The notes beneath the pieces were generated by a model. It ran no database searches. It worked only from the letters and a program-made list of their open reading frames with translations, and was not told the origin of the DNA. The position numbers were made by a program, and so were the translations under genes. From NCBI GenBank assembly GCA_046155725.1, contig JBJXFT010000242.1:1-10536 (forward strand): a stretch of DNA of 10,536 bases. Reading direction: 5' to 3'. Below, one piece after another: positions 1-7,253 of the stretch; the first letter of the stretch is position 1, and every line of letters begins with the position of its first letter. This DNA comes from M3007 sp046155725 (GTDB lineage: Bacteria; Bacteroidota; Bacteroidia; Chitinophagales; Saprospiraceae).

Positions 1-4
1 AATT

Positions 5-2944
5 ATGAAAGCGCCTTCCCCATTCCTCCTTGTCGCGCTGTTTTGCGCGTGCTTCCCCGACGGGGCTTTTGCCCAAACCCCCTTCGCCCTTGATGCTGCT
101 TCTGCGCGGCACTTGCTCTCCGAAGCCCTCGTGCTGTTCGATTCCGGCCAATACCAATTGGCCGAGGAACAGGCCGAGCGTGCCTACCATTTTTTCCGCC
201 AAACGCCGCCCGGCAGCCAGCCCGGCGATTTGGCGGAGGCGGCCTACCAGAGGGGGCGGGCATTGAGCGCACAAGGAAAAGACTCGACGGCCCAAGCCTT
301 TTTGGAAGAAGCCACAGCGGCTTTGGCCGCCATTCGCCCAAGCGGTTCGGTGCAAGAGGCATCGGTCTTGATGGCGTTGGGAAACACCTTTTTTCAATTG
401 GGAAAGTATGACGACGCAATGGAGGCCGCCCAAAAAGCACTTTCGATGCAGCAACAACTGCTGCCCGAAAACCACCCAGACCGCGCCGCTGCGCTGCGTT
501 TTATCGGCAATCTTCAGGTTCAAAAAGGTTTTTACCGCCAAGCCATCCCGTACTTTGAAGCATCCCTGAAAATAGGCAGGGTTTGCTACGGAGCATCGAG
601 CAGCAAGGTGGCCGGCACGCTGAGCGAATTGGGGGAAGCTTATCTGTACACCGGCAATTACCAGTTGGCCATATCCACCTTGGAAAGCGCGTTGGCCGTA
701 CAACAAAGAATCTTACCCGCCGCCCACTCCGATATCGCCCGAAGCTGCCAAGCCTTAGGCTCTTGCCAAAAAGCCCTCAAAAAATATGACCATGCGCTCC
801 TTTACTACCTGCAAGCCCTAGATATCCGCCTGAAGGTGGCTGGCGAAACAAGCCGTTCGGTCGCCTTTTGCTATTCCGACATCGGGCAGGTTTACCTTTC
901 AAAACAAGCGTTTGAAAAGGCATTGGAGTATTTCCAAAAGAGCAGCGCCATCATGATAAAGTTGGGGGAAGACCACCAAGCCAACTACGGCTACGTCTGC
1001 AACGATTTGGGCCGGGCACATTTTGCATTGGGCAACTACCCTGAAGCCATCCGATGGCAGCAAAAAGCCTTGGCCCTGTTCCGGTCAGGGTTCAAATCAG
1101 ACAATGGGGAAATCGCAGCCGTGTTGCTGTACATTGGGCGAGCACAATCGGCAACCGGCGATTATCCCGCCGCGCTCCAATCGTTCGAGGAAGATCAGCG
1201 CATTTTGAAGCGATTGTTCGGACCCGATTATGCTTTCCTTTACCATGCAGACGCTGGCAAAGCAGATGCTTACCGAAAATGGTATCTGAAAACCGGGCAA
1301 GACAGCCTGCTCCACAGGAGCCGCCACCACTACCGCATGGCAGAAAAGGGCATCGGGCAACAATTGCAGACCGAGACTTCCGCAGATGCCCAAAAAAAAC
1401 TGCTGGCCGAAGCCTTGCCCATTTTTGAAAAGGCCATCAGTGCCGAACTCCTTTTTCTGAAATCAAACCCCGACGATGCTGCTGCCCTCGAAAAAGCCTG
1501 GCAACTCAGCGAGGCCATGCACAGCTACCTGCTGTTTTCGGCCACACAGGAAGCCAACGCCCGGCAATTTGCCGGCATCCCCGATGCAGAACTGCAGCGC
1601 GATTCCGCGCTCCGCGCCCAGATAACCGCGCTGGGCAAAAAGCGGCAATCGCTCCTCCAAAACCAAGGGCTGAGCCTCACCGATTCGCTCGTGCTGGCCG
1701 CCAACGCGCAGATTTTTGAAAAAAAAGAAGCGCAGGCGCAACTGCGGGCATTCTTTGAAAAAAACTACCCCGACTATTTCTGCCTGAAATACGAGCGCCA
1801 AACCTCCTCCCTCGCCAAGACCCAGCAACTGCTCGCCCCGCAGCAAACGCTGCTCGAATATTTTGTGGGCGATTCCTCCATCTTCGTTTTCGTCGTGCAG
1901 CGCCAGGGCAGCCGAGTGGTCGAGTTGAAGCGCGATTTCCCACTCACCGAATGGGTGCAGAGTATGCGCGAAGGCATTTCGGGCTACCATGCCACCGTTC
2001 AGAAACCGCCCGGACTTTACGAAAAGACCGTGCGCCAGTACGCCGATGCCGCCCAAAAACTCCACGAAAAACTCCTCGCCCCGCTCGCCGCTTGGCTTAC
2101 GCCCGAGCTCATCATCGTCCCCAGCGAATCGCTCGCCGGCCTGCCGTTCGAGGCGCTCCTCTCCGCCGCGCCCAAGGACTTGAGCAATTTCAAAACCTAC
2201 CCGTTTTTGCTGCGCCGCCACACCGTTCACTACGCTTACTCGGCCACCATGCTCCACCAAATGATGGCCCGGCAGCACCAAAGACCCGGCGATGGCTTGC
2301 TGGCATTTGCCCCGTTTTTTGACGGCGACACGGCGACTGTGGCGGTGCGGCAACGCGACACAGAGCAGCACGAATTTTTGGCCTTGCCATTTTCCGGCGA
2401 AGAAGTTTTTCGGGCAAAAAAACACTGCGGCGCGCCCTCAGAGGTCTTGACAGGCAAAGCGGCCACCAAGCAAAAATTCCAAGAATTGGCCGGGCGGTTC
2501 CGAATCCTGCACCTCGCCACGCACGGGAAAGCCAACCACCTCGCCGGAGATTTTTCTTTTTTGGCCTTTTCGGCCAATGACGAAAACCCCGAAAATGGCT
2601 TGCTCTCGGTGGGCGAACTTTACAATTTGTCTTTGAATGCCGATTTGGTCGTGCTCTCCGCTTGCGAAACGGGCATCGGCGAACAGCAGCGCGGCGAAGG
2701 GGTGCTGAGCCTCGCACGGGCCTTTGCCTACGCGGGCGCGAAAAGCGTGGTGGCTTCGCTTTGGAGCGTAAGCGACCAATCCACCATGCTGGTCATGGAC
2801 AATTTTTACAAAGAAACAAACCTCGGCAAGCCCAAAAATACCGCCCTCGCCAACGCCAAGCGCGCCCACCTGGAAGAGCGCCCCGAAATGGCGCACCCGT
2901 TTTTTTGGGCAGGTTTTGTGGCGGTGGGGGATATGGGTTGGTGA
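5..2944 (+). CDS. Exported TPR-CHAT (caspase-like) protein
   Basis: This is a predicted cysteine protease of the CHAT (caspase HetF-associated with TPRs) clan, 979 aa. Residues 1-23 form a signal peptide (Lys, hydrophobic core, cleavage after AFA), so it should act in the periplasm or at the surface. Seven TPR units with a strict 42-residue period run from about residue 119 to 408, each with a LG..y...g.y..A....al pattern; weaker TPR-like helices lie at 30-115. A helical linker follows, and the CHAT domain fills about 690-979. The catalytic dyad is visible: His840 in LHLATHG and Cys887 in LSACETG. The TPRs probably bind a protein partner or substrate, which is unknown. No CRISPR or gasdermin gene lies nearby, so a Craspase-like or pore-activating role is not supported here. 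The gene is complete, starting at ATG 5; its promoter lies outside the window. The family call is firm and the function is open. Confidence 0.93.
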   Translation: MKAPSPFLLVALFCACFPDGAFAQTPFALDAASARHLLSEALVLFDSGQYQLAEEQAERAYHFFRQTPPGSQPGDLAEAAYQRGRALSAQGKDSTAQAFLEEATAALAAIRPSGSVQEASVLMALGNTFFQLGKYDDAMEAAQKALSMQQQLLPENHPDRAAALRFIGNLQVQKGFYRQAIPYFEASLKIGRVCYGASSSKVAGTLSELGEAYLYTGNYQLAISTLESALAVQQRILPAAHSDIARSCQALGSCQKALKKYDHALLYYLQALDIRLKVAGETSRSVAFCYSDIGQVYLSKQAFEKALEYFQKSSAIMIKLGEDHQANYGYVCNDLGRAHFALGNYPEAIRWQQKALALFRSGFKSDNGEIAAVLLYIGRAQSATGDYPAALQSFEEDQRILKRLFGPDYAFLYHADAGKADAYRKWYLKTGQDSLLHRSRHHYRMAEKGIGQQLQTETSADAQKKLLAEALPIFEKAISAELLFLKSNPDDAAALEKAWQLSEAMHSYLLFSATQEANARQFAGIPDAELQRDSALRAQITALGKKRQSLLQNQGLSLTDSLVLAANAQIFEKKEAQAQLRAFFEKNYPDYFCLKYERQTSSLAKTQQLLAPQQTLLEYFVGDSSIFVFVVQRQGSRVVELKRDFPLTEWVQSMREGISGYHATVQKPPGLYEKTVRQYADAAQKLHEKLLAPLAAWLTPELIIVPSESLAGLPFEALLSAAPKDLSNFKTYPFLLRRHTVHYAYSATMLHQMMARQHQRPGDGLLAFAPFFDGDTATVAVRQRDTEQHEFLALPFSGEEVFRAKKHCGAPSEVLTGKAATKQKFQELAGRFRILHLATHGKANHLAGDFSFLAFSANDENPENGLLSVGELYNLSLNADLVVLSACETGIGEQQRGEGVLSLARAFAYAGAKSVVASLWSVSDQSTMLVMDNFYKETNLGKPKNTALANAKRAHLEERPEMAHPFFWAGFVAVGDMGW

Positions 2945-3027
2945 AGATTGTTGACCGTTGGCTTTTGACGGTTCTTCCGGTAAAAAAACTTTTCTCAACG
3001 GGCGGGCATCTTTGAAAAAAGCATCTC

Positions 3028-3035
3028 TAACTTTG
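3028..3035 (+). promoter_or_regulatory. Putative -7 promoter box
   Basis: TAACTTTG matches the Bacteroidota -7 consensus TAnnTTTG exactly and lies 43 bases before the ATG of the membrane-protein gene. No TTTG is present at the expected 19-21 base distance upstream; the nearest TTTG is only 13 bases away. Only half of the promoter is therefore supported. Confidence 0.4.
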
Positions 3036-3078
3036 TCGGCACCGTATCTGGAAATGAACGGCCTAAAATAATTCCGCC

Positions 3079-3540
3079 ATGAAATTGCCTGCTACATTTG
3101 GCTATGCTACCCGTGTTTGGCTCACGAGCGTTATCGCCCCTCCTACCGTGATTGTTGCTTGGGAATATGTCGAAAACCTCTTGGAAAACGGGGTTTTTGG
3201 AGACGCTTTTCCCCCGGATTCGTGGGTGTTGGCAGGGGTGCTTCTTTTGGTCGGAGGGCTTTTGTCTGTCCCAAGTTGGGTGCTTTTGATTTGGATTGCG
3301 GAGAGCGTTTGCGAGCTTGGCTGGGGCGAATGGAAGAAAAAGTGGCTGCTTTTCGGAGTAGGTTCTGTGCTGACTTTGTTGCCTTTTGTCATTCTTAGCG
3401 GTGGCGATTTTTCGGAGATTTTTCAATCTATGTTGGGGTTTTTTGTCCCCTCTTATTGGGTTGCCATTTCTTTTGGCATTTTCTTCTACCGCCTTCCTGT
3501 CGTGGACGAGGGCAATGCTGAGCCGAACGAGGAGATTTGA
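3079..3540 (+). CDS. Four-helix membrane protein, unknown function
   Basis: This is a 153-aa hydrophobic protein that I do not recognise. Four membrane segments can be read at about residues 11-31, 49-75, 88-107 and 114-136. A charged loop (GWGEWKKKW) lies between the second and third, and the acidic, soluble tail is VVDEGNAEPNEEI. There is no signal peptide apart from the first helix and no catalytic motif. Start ATG 3079 follows an AT-rich leader with no Shine-Dalgarno site, which is normal in Bacteroidota. It lies 134 bases after the CHAT gene, with a possible -7 box in the gap, and 27 bases before the Uma2 gene, so it may be co-transcribed with the latter. Its sequence is more AT-rich than the CHAT gene. 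It could be a small inner-membrane accessory protein; nothing shows more. Confidence 0.75.
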   Translation: MKLPATFGYATRVWLTSVIAPPTVIVAWEYVENLLENGVFGDAFPPDSWVLAGVLLLVGGLLSVPSWVLLIWIAESVCELGWGEWKKKWLLFGVGSVLTLLPFVILSGGDFSEIFQSMLGFFVPSYWVAISFGIFFYRLPVVDEGNAEPNEEI

Positions 3541-3567
3541 GTATTTTTGTCCAAAATTTTTTCACCC

Positions 3568-4164
3568 ATGACAGCACAAGCGCGTTCTATGCCGCAGCCT
3601 GCGGCCAATCCCACTACTTCTTTAGAAGCGTATTTTGCTTTCGAGTTCAAGGCAGAGGGCAAGCACGAGTTTATAGAAGGCAAGATTGTGGCGATGGCGT
3701 ACACCTCGCCGGAGCATGGCAGCATTGTTCATAATTTGGACCGGTTGCTCGGAAATTGCCTGCTCGCAAAAGATTGTGATGTCTTTGCTGGCGACCGCAT
3801 GGTTTTTGTCAAAGACTGCAACCAAGTTTTTTACCCCGACCTGCTCGTGGTGTGCGGAGAGCACAAGTTTTATCAGGCTACGCCCAAAATGAAGGCCACG
3901 CTCAACCCTTCTGTCGTGATTGAGGTCCTCTCAGACTCGACGGAGAAAAATGACAAAACGAACAAAACCCGTTGCTACAAAAAGATACCTGGCTTGCAGC
4001 AAATCGTGTTCGTGTCTCAAAAAGAGCAGCACGTCCGAATCCTCGAAAACGAAGACGGCAAGTGGGTGGACACGGAATTTTACGAGCCTGAAGACGTGCC
4101 GCGCATCGGCGATTGCGATATTCCTTTGCATGAGATTTACCGCCGAGTGAAGTTTGAAGAATAA
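3568..4164 (+). CDS. Uma2 family (DUF820) nuclease-fold protein
   Basis: The 198-aa product belongs to the Uma2 family, whose members have a PD-(D/E)XK restriction-endonuclease-like fold and mostly unknown biological roles. The expected pattern is present in order: the N-terminal HEFIEGKIVAM segment (Glu34, Glu37), HGSIVHNL (about 50-57), FYPDLLVVC with Asp91, and PSVVIEVLSDST with Glu119. Then comes a Lys-rich helix leading into CYKKIPGLQQIVFVSQ, equivalent to the usual y+.ipgv.ey.lv.. strand. I chose ATG 3568 rather than the in-frame TTG at 3547, because the extra seven residues add nothing conserved and ATG is preferred. The gene follows the membrane-protein gene by 27 bases. Uma2 genes are often multicopy and have been linked to mobile elements and defence, but no partner here proves that. 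Confidence 0.88.
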   Translation: MTAQARSMPQPAANPTTSLEAYFAFEFKAEGKHEFIEGKIVAMAYTSPEHGSIVHNLDRLLGNCLLAKDCDVFAGDRMVFVKDCNQVFYPDLLVVCGEHKFYQATPKMKATLNPSVVIEVLSDSTEKNDKTNKTRCYKKIPGLQQIVFVSQKEQHVRILENEDGKWVDTEFYEPEDVPRIGDCDIPLHEIYRRVKFEE

Positions 4165-4204
4165 TGACGGAAAAACCCGCTCCCGATACTCGGAACTCCC
4201 GCCA

Positions 4205-4239
4205 CTGCCACTGCCTACTGCCACTGCCTACTGCCACTA
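4205..4239. repeat. 13-nt tandem repeat at pcm 3' end
   Basis: The unit CTGCCACTGCCTA occurs at 4205-4217 and 4218-4230, with a partial third copy at 4231-4239. It fills the convergent gap between the Uma2 gene and pcm, and its last copy contains the pcm stop codon (4237-4239). There is no stable hairpin of terminator type. Confidence 0.8.
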
Positions 4240-4884
4240 CTTCCTGCTAAGCCCATCCAAAAACGGCACAAACCGAAAATCGCCCAGCCGTTCTTCCCGA
4301 AATTCGGCAGCCGAAACCCGCGTGATTTTCAACATCTGCTGCACCGACTCCCCCACGGGGATGACCAAAATCCCGCCCACTGAAAGCTGCTCTTTCAATG
4401 CCTCCGGCACTACCGGCGCGCCCGCCGTCACGATGATTTTGTCGAAGGGCGCTTTCTCCGGAAGCCCTTTTGAGCCGTCGCGGAAAAAACATTTCACGGT
4501 TTTGAAGCCCAGTTCGTCCAAGTGTTTCTTGGTGTTGAAGTACAGCGTCTCCTGCCGTTCCACTGTAAAGACCTTAGCGCCCAATGCCGCCAGGATGGCG
4601 GCCTGATACCCTGAGCCTGTGCCGATTTCCAGCACGCGGTCGCTGTTCTTTATTTCCAAAAGCACCGTCTGGTACGCCACCGTGAAAGGCTGAGAGATGG
4701 TCTGTTCGCAGCCGATGGGAAAGGGTTTGTCCTCGTAGGCGTGTTCCTCGAAAGTCTTGTCCAAGAAAAAATGGCGCGGCACGGCGGCCATGGCAGCCAG
4801 CACCGCTTCGTCGGCGATGCCCCGGCGGCGGATCGCGTCCACCATGCGTTTGCGAAGGCCTTTGTGGCGGTAGTTGTCTTGCAA
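4237..4884 (-). CDS. pcm: Protein-L-isoaspartate O-methyltransferase
   Basis: This cytosolic enzyme methylates isoaspartyl residues in aged proteins with S-adenosylmethionine, starting their repair. The signature motifs are clear: FPIGCEQTISQP (QTISQP at 61-66), the SAM-binding loop VLEIGTGSGYQA (about 84-95), and FDKIIVTAGAPVVPE (about 147-159) followed by GGILVIPVG. The start is unusual. The open frame continues in frame to a TTG at 4989, but the 35 extra residues are a translation of the 15-nt tandem repeat (PIHHS/PIHHF units). I chose TTG 4884, giving MQDNYRHKGLRKRMV and 215 aa, because the YRHKGLRK segment is typical of Bacteroidota homologues. ATG 4845 (202 aa) is the fallback. The 4989 TTG also lies inside a promoter-like -7 box. 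The gene is divergent from the phosphohexomutase gene. The family is certain; the start is moderately sure. Confidence 0.93.
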   Translation of the reverse strand: MQDNYRHKGLRKRMVDAIRRRGIADEAVLAAMAAVPRHFFLDKTFEEHAYEDKPFPIGCEQTISQPFTVAYQTVLLEIKNSDRVLEIGTGSGYQAAILAALGAKVFTVERQETLYFNTKKHLDELGFKTVKCFFRDGSKGLPEKAPFDKIIVTAGAPVVPEALKEQLSVGGILVIPVGESVQQMLKITRVSAAEFREERLGDFRFVPFLDGLSRK

Positions 4885-4893
4885 GGAATTAGA

Positions 4894-4965
4894 GAATGAT
4901 GAATGATGAATGGGGAAATGATGAATGGGGGAATGATGAATGGGGAAATGGGGGAATGACGAATG
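4894..4965. repeat. 15-nt tandem repeat upstream of pcm
   Basis: Three consecutive 15-nt units occupy 4901-4915, 4916-4930 and 4931-4945. They read GAATGATGAATGGGG, AAATGATGAATGGGG and GAATGATGAATGGGG. Degenerate partial copies flank them (4894-4900 and 4946-4965). Because 15 is a multiple of three, the array stays open in the pcm reading frame. Positions 4894-4915 match 5058-5079 in inverted orientation with one mismatch. Confidence 0.9.
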
Positions 4966-4986
4966 TTGGGCTTGGGCGTTTTGGCG

Positions 4987-4994
4987 CAAATATA
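4987..4994 (-). promoter_or_regulatory. Putative -7 box for pcm
   Basis: On the minus strand this reads TATATTTG, an exact TAnnTTTG match. It lies about 100 bases before the chosen pcm start at 4884, so the repeat array would be part of the leader. No TTTG at the expected distance was found. Confidence 0.35.
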
Positions 4995-5008
4995 TCTTGA
5001 ATCAGAAG

Positions 5009-5016
5009 TAGATTTG
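5009..5016 (+). promoter_or_regulatory. Putative -7 box for phosphohexomutase gene
   Basis: TAGATTTG is an exact TAnnTTTG match on the plus strand, 87 bases before the ATG at 5104. The nearest upstream TTTTG (4979-4983) is 25 bases away, longer than the usual 19-21, so support is partial. It lies 14 bases from the opposite-strand pcm box. Confidence 0.33.
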
Positions 5017-5057
5017 CGCTCCTTTTTGCCCGATAGAGAATCCCCCATTTATCGCCC

Positions 5058-5094
5058 CCCCATTCATCATTTATCATTCAGTCATTTATCATTC
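5058..5094. repeat. Inverted copy of the pcm-leader repeat
   Basis: Positions 5058-5079 are the reverse complement of 4894-4915 with 21 of 22 positions identical. The word CATTTATCATTC occurs at 5068-5079 and 5083-5094, again with a 15-base period. The copy ends just before the A-rich leader of the phosphohexomutase gene. Confidence 0.85.
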
Positions 5095-5103
5095 AAATAA
5101 AGA

Positions 5104-6507
5104 ATGGCAGTTCCCATCAAATTTGGCACAGACGGCTGGCGGGCCATCATCGCCGACGATTACACCGTGGACAATGTGATGCGCGTGGCCGAAGCTACCG
5201 CGCTGTTCATGAAAAAACACAAGATGAAACGCGCCGTCATCGGCCACGACTGCCGCTTCGGGGGGCTGCTTTTTGCCAGCACTACGGCGCGCGTGTTGGG
5301 GGCTTACGGCATTCAGTGCCACATCGCCAGCGCGGGTTTTGTCAGCACGCCCATGGTGTCGCTCGGCGTGGTCAAACTCAAAGCCAGCCTCGGCATCGTC
5401 ATCACCGCCAGCCACAACCCACCTTCTTACAACGGCTACAAACTAAAATCGAGCTACGGCGGCCCTTCGATCCCTTCAGATGTGGCCGAATTGGAAGCCC
5501 TCATCCCCGAGGTTTGCTCTTTGAAAGAACTTCCCTCGCTCCATGATTTGCGCGAGCGGAATTTGCTGAAAGAAGCCGACCTCGAAAATATGTACCTGAA
5601 ACACGCCCGCAAGAATTTCGACCTGAAACTCATCAAAGCCTCGGCGGGCAAAATCGCCTACGATGCCATGTACGGCGCCGGCCAAAATGCCGTGCGCAAA
5701 CTCCTCCCGCGCTGCGTGTTCCTACATTGCGACAACAACCCGGGGATGCACGGCCAAGCCCCCGAACCCATCCACCGCAACCTCAGGCTTCTCAGCGAGA
5801 CCATCAAAAAGAACCCGAAAATCACCGCCGGGCTGGCCACCGACGGCGATGCCGACCGAATCGGCCTCTATGACGAGGAAGGAAATTTTGTGGACAGCCA
5901 CCACATTCTGCTCCTGCTCCTGCTGTACCTCCACAAGTACAAAGGCTTGACGGGAAAGGTCGTGTTCACGTTCTCCGTGACCGACAAGTTGAAAAAAATG
6001 GCCGAGAAATATGGCTTGCCCTACGAGATTACGAAAGTCGGCTTTAAGTACATCGCCGAAATCATGACCCGTGAAGACGTGCTGGTAGGCGGCGAAGAAT
6101 CCGGCGGCCTCGCCGTGAAAGGCCACATCCCGGAACGCGACGGTGTGTGGATTGGCTTGCTCGTGTTCGAATTCATGGCGCGCACGGGCAAGACTTTGAA
6201 GAGCCTCGTGCAGGAAGTGTACGACGAAGTGGGCGCGTTCGCATTCGAGCGCGACGACCTGCACATTACCGAAGCCCAAAAGCAGCAGGTGATAAAAATG
6301 TGCAAAGACCGCGCGTACACGGCCTTCGGCTCTTACAAAATCAGCGCCGTGGAAGACCTCGACGGCTGGAAGTTTGTGTTCGGCGACGAAAAATGGGTGA
6401 TGATCCGCGCCTCCGGCACCGAGCCGGTGCTGCGCGTGTATGCCCAAGGCCCCAACCTCGCGGAATGCCGCGTGATGCTCGACTCAGCGAGGGCAACAAT
6501 TTTGTAG
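5104..6507 (+). CDS. Phosphoglucomutase/phosphomannomutase family protein
   Basis: A 467-aa alpha-D-phosphohexomutase, which moves phosphate between C1 and C6 of a hexose phosphate through a phosphoserine and a Mg ion. All four signature loops are present in order: the catalytic TASHNPPSYNGYK with Ser103; the metal-binding DGDADR at 247-252 (Asp247, Asp249, Asp251); the sugar-recognition loop GGEESGG at about 329-335; and the phosphate-binding RASGTEPVLRVY at 435-446. The N-terminal FGTDGWR is also characteristic. Substrate choice (glucose, mannose or glucosamine phosphate) cannot be read reliably, so no symbol is given. ATG 5104 follows an A-rich leader (CAAATAAAGA). The coding sequence is GC-rich (65% in a sampled 60 bases), unlike the restriction gene that begins 38 bases after its stop. 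The C-terminus appears intact. Confidence 0.95.
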   Translation: MAVPIKFGTDGWRAIIADDYTVDNVMRVAEATALFMKKHKMKRAVIGHDCRFGGLLFASTTARVLGAYGIQCHIASAGFVSTPMVSLGVVKLKASLGIVITASHNPPSYNGYKLKSSYGGPSIPSDVAELEALIPEVCSLKELPSLHDLRERNLLKEADLENMYLKHARKNFDLKLIKASAGKIAYDAMYGAGQNAVRKLLPRCVFLHCDNNPGMHGQAPEPIHRNLRLLSETIKKNPKITAGLATDGDADRIGLYDEEGNFVDSHHILLLLLLYLHKYKGLTGKVVFTFSVTDKLKKMAEKYGLPYEITKVGFKYIAEIMTREDVLVGGEESGGLAVKGHIPERDGVWIGLLVFEFMARTGKTLKSLVQEVYDEVGAFAFERDDLHITEAQKQQVIKMCKDRAYTAFGSYKISAVEDLDGWKFVFGDEKWVMIRASGTEPVLRVYAQGPNLAECRVMLDSARATIL

Positions 6508-6533
6508 GCTGGACTTCCAAGTACGACTATATC

Positions 6534-6540
6534 AAAGAGG
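6534..6540 (+). promoter_or_regulatory. Ribosome binding site of restriction gene
   Basis: AAAGAGG lies five bases before ATG 6546, a Shine-Dalgarno-like site that is stronger than its neighbours'. It fixes the endonuclease start at 6546. The same frame is open back to 6147, but that part is only a shadow of the phosphohexomutase gene. Confidence 0.6.
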
Positions 6541-6545
6541 ATATC

Positions 6546-7253
6546 ATGGAAAAAGTCAATCACGCTGAAATCATTGCACGAGCCAAAACCTTCTTTCGAG
6601 AAGAGATTGTGGCGTCACATTTGAAGGGTTTGGCGAAAGCCAGTACTTTAAAAGCGTACAAATTCAATCCCTTCTTGGTCAGATATTTGGCGAACTTCCT
6701 GAAGGGCGATGATTCGCCCCGAAGCATCGCCGAGGTTTTGGTTTACCCTCGTGTATTGGGCACTTCAGTGGCGACCATTTTCGGAAACGGTGCCCAGAAA
6801 ATGATAAGCCAGATTTTTGAGGGCATGGGGTCAACAACTTCTGGCATGGATATCGAATTTGTGGACGCATTGGACGGTCGGAAAAAATATTGCCAAGTGA
6901 AGGCTGGGCCATTGACCCCAAACCATGACGATGTTGCGACCATCTTGGGGCATTTCAAAAAAGCCAAAAACCTTGCACGCCAAAACCACTTGGACATTCG
7001 GCTTGACGATCTCGTTGTGGGAGTTTTGTACGGAGAAGGATTTGAATTAGGGCCAAGCTATAAGCTCCTCAAAAAAGAACACCCGGTCTTCGTTGGCAAA
7101 GAATTTTGGCATCGCCTCACGGGGAAGGAGGGTTTCTACTTTGACCTCATCAACGCCTTTGGCGAGGTAGCCAGGGAGGTGGACGGCCGTGGGGAACTGG
7201 AAGAAGTGATTGCCAAATTAGCCGTCGAAATCGAACAAAAGTTCAATTTTTAG
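6546..7253 (+). CDS. Type II restriction endonuclease, EcoO109I/PmeII-like
   Basis: A 235-aa protein read as a Type II restriction enzyme that cuts unmethylated DNA at the site protected by the adjacent methyltransferase. The recognisable pattern of the EcoO109I/PmeII group is KFNPFLVRYL (39-48), YPRVLGTS (67-74), the core MDIEF...YCQVKAGP (101-122), LVVGVLYGEGFELGPSYKLL (156-175) and VFVGKEFWHRL (181-191). The likely PD-(D/E)XK site is Asp102 with Gln117-Val-Lys119, so Gln replaces the usual acidic residue. This is from remembered family resemblance, not a search. It starts 38 bases after the phosphohexomutase stop with no convincing promoter, and its last 11 bases overlap the end of the methyltransferase on the other strand. 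It is more AT-rich than its neighbour (43% and 52% GC in two 60-base samples against 65%). Confidence 0.85.
   Translation: MEKVNHAEIIARAKTFFREEIVASHLKGLAKASTLKAYKFNPFLVRYLANFLKGDDSPRSIAEVLVYPRVLGTSVATIFGNGAQKMISQIFEGMGSTTSGMDIEFVDALDGRKKYCQVKAGPLTPNHDDVATILGHFKKAKNLARQNHLDIRLDDLVVGVLYGEGFELGPSYKLLKKEHPVFVGKEFWHRLTGKEGFYFDLINAFGEVAREVDGRGELEEVIAKLAVEIEQKFNF

Noticed and set aside
1463..2425. Long open frame opposite the CHAT gene (320 codons)
   Set aside because: It is an antisense shadow of the GC-rich coding sequence, with no family motifs and the sense gene fully supported.
5..2944. TPR-CHAT as a Craspase (type III-E) or gasdermin-activating protease
   Set aside because: There is a signal peptide, no gRAMP or CRISPR array, and the neighbouring 153-aa protein is a four-helix membrane protein that does not look like a gasdermin.
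2953..2973. Terminator after the CHAT gene (ACCGT...ACGGT)
   Set aside because: The stem is only five base pairs with no T-run directly after it.
4894..5094. Possible CRISPR array from the regularly spaced repeats
   Set aside because: The repeat unit is 15 nt and directly tandem with no unique spacers, and no cas gene is present.
6147..6545. Upstream extension of the endonuclease frame
   Set aside because: It overlaps the phosphohexomutase gene in another frame, is Arg-rich and low in family-like sequence, and the ribosome binding site points to 6546.
6497..6545. Promoter for the endonuclease starting from the TTTTG at 6501
   Set aside because: No TAnnTTTG box occurs at the required distance; the bases there read GACTATAT.
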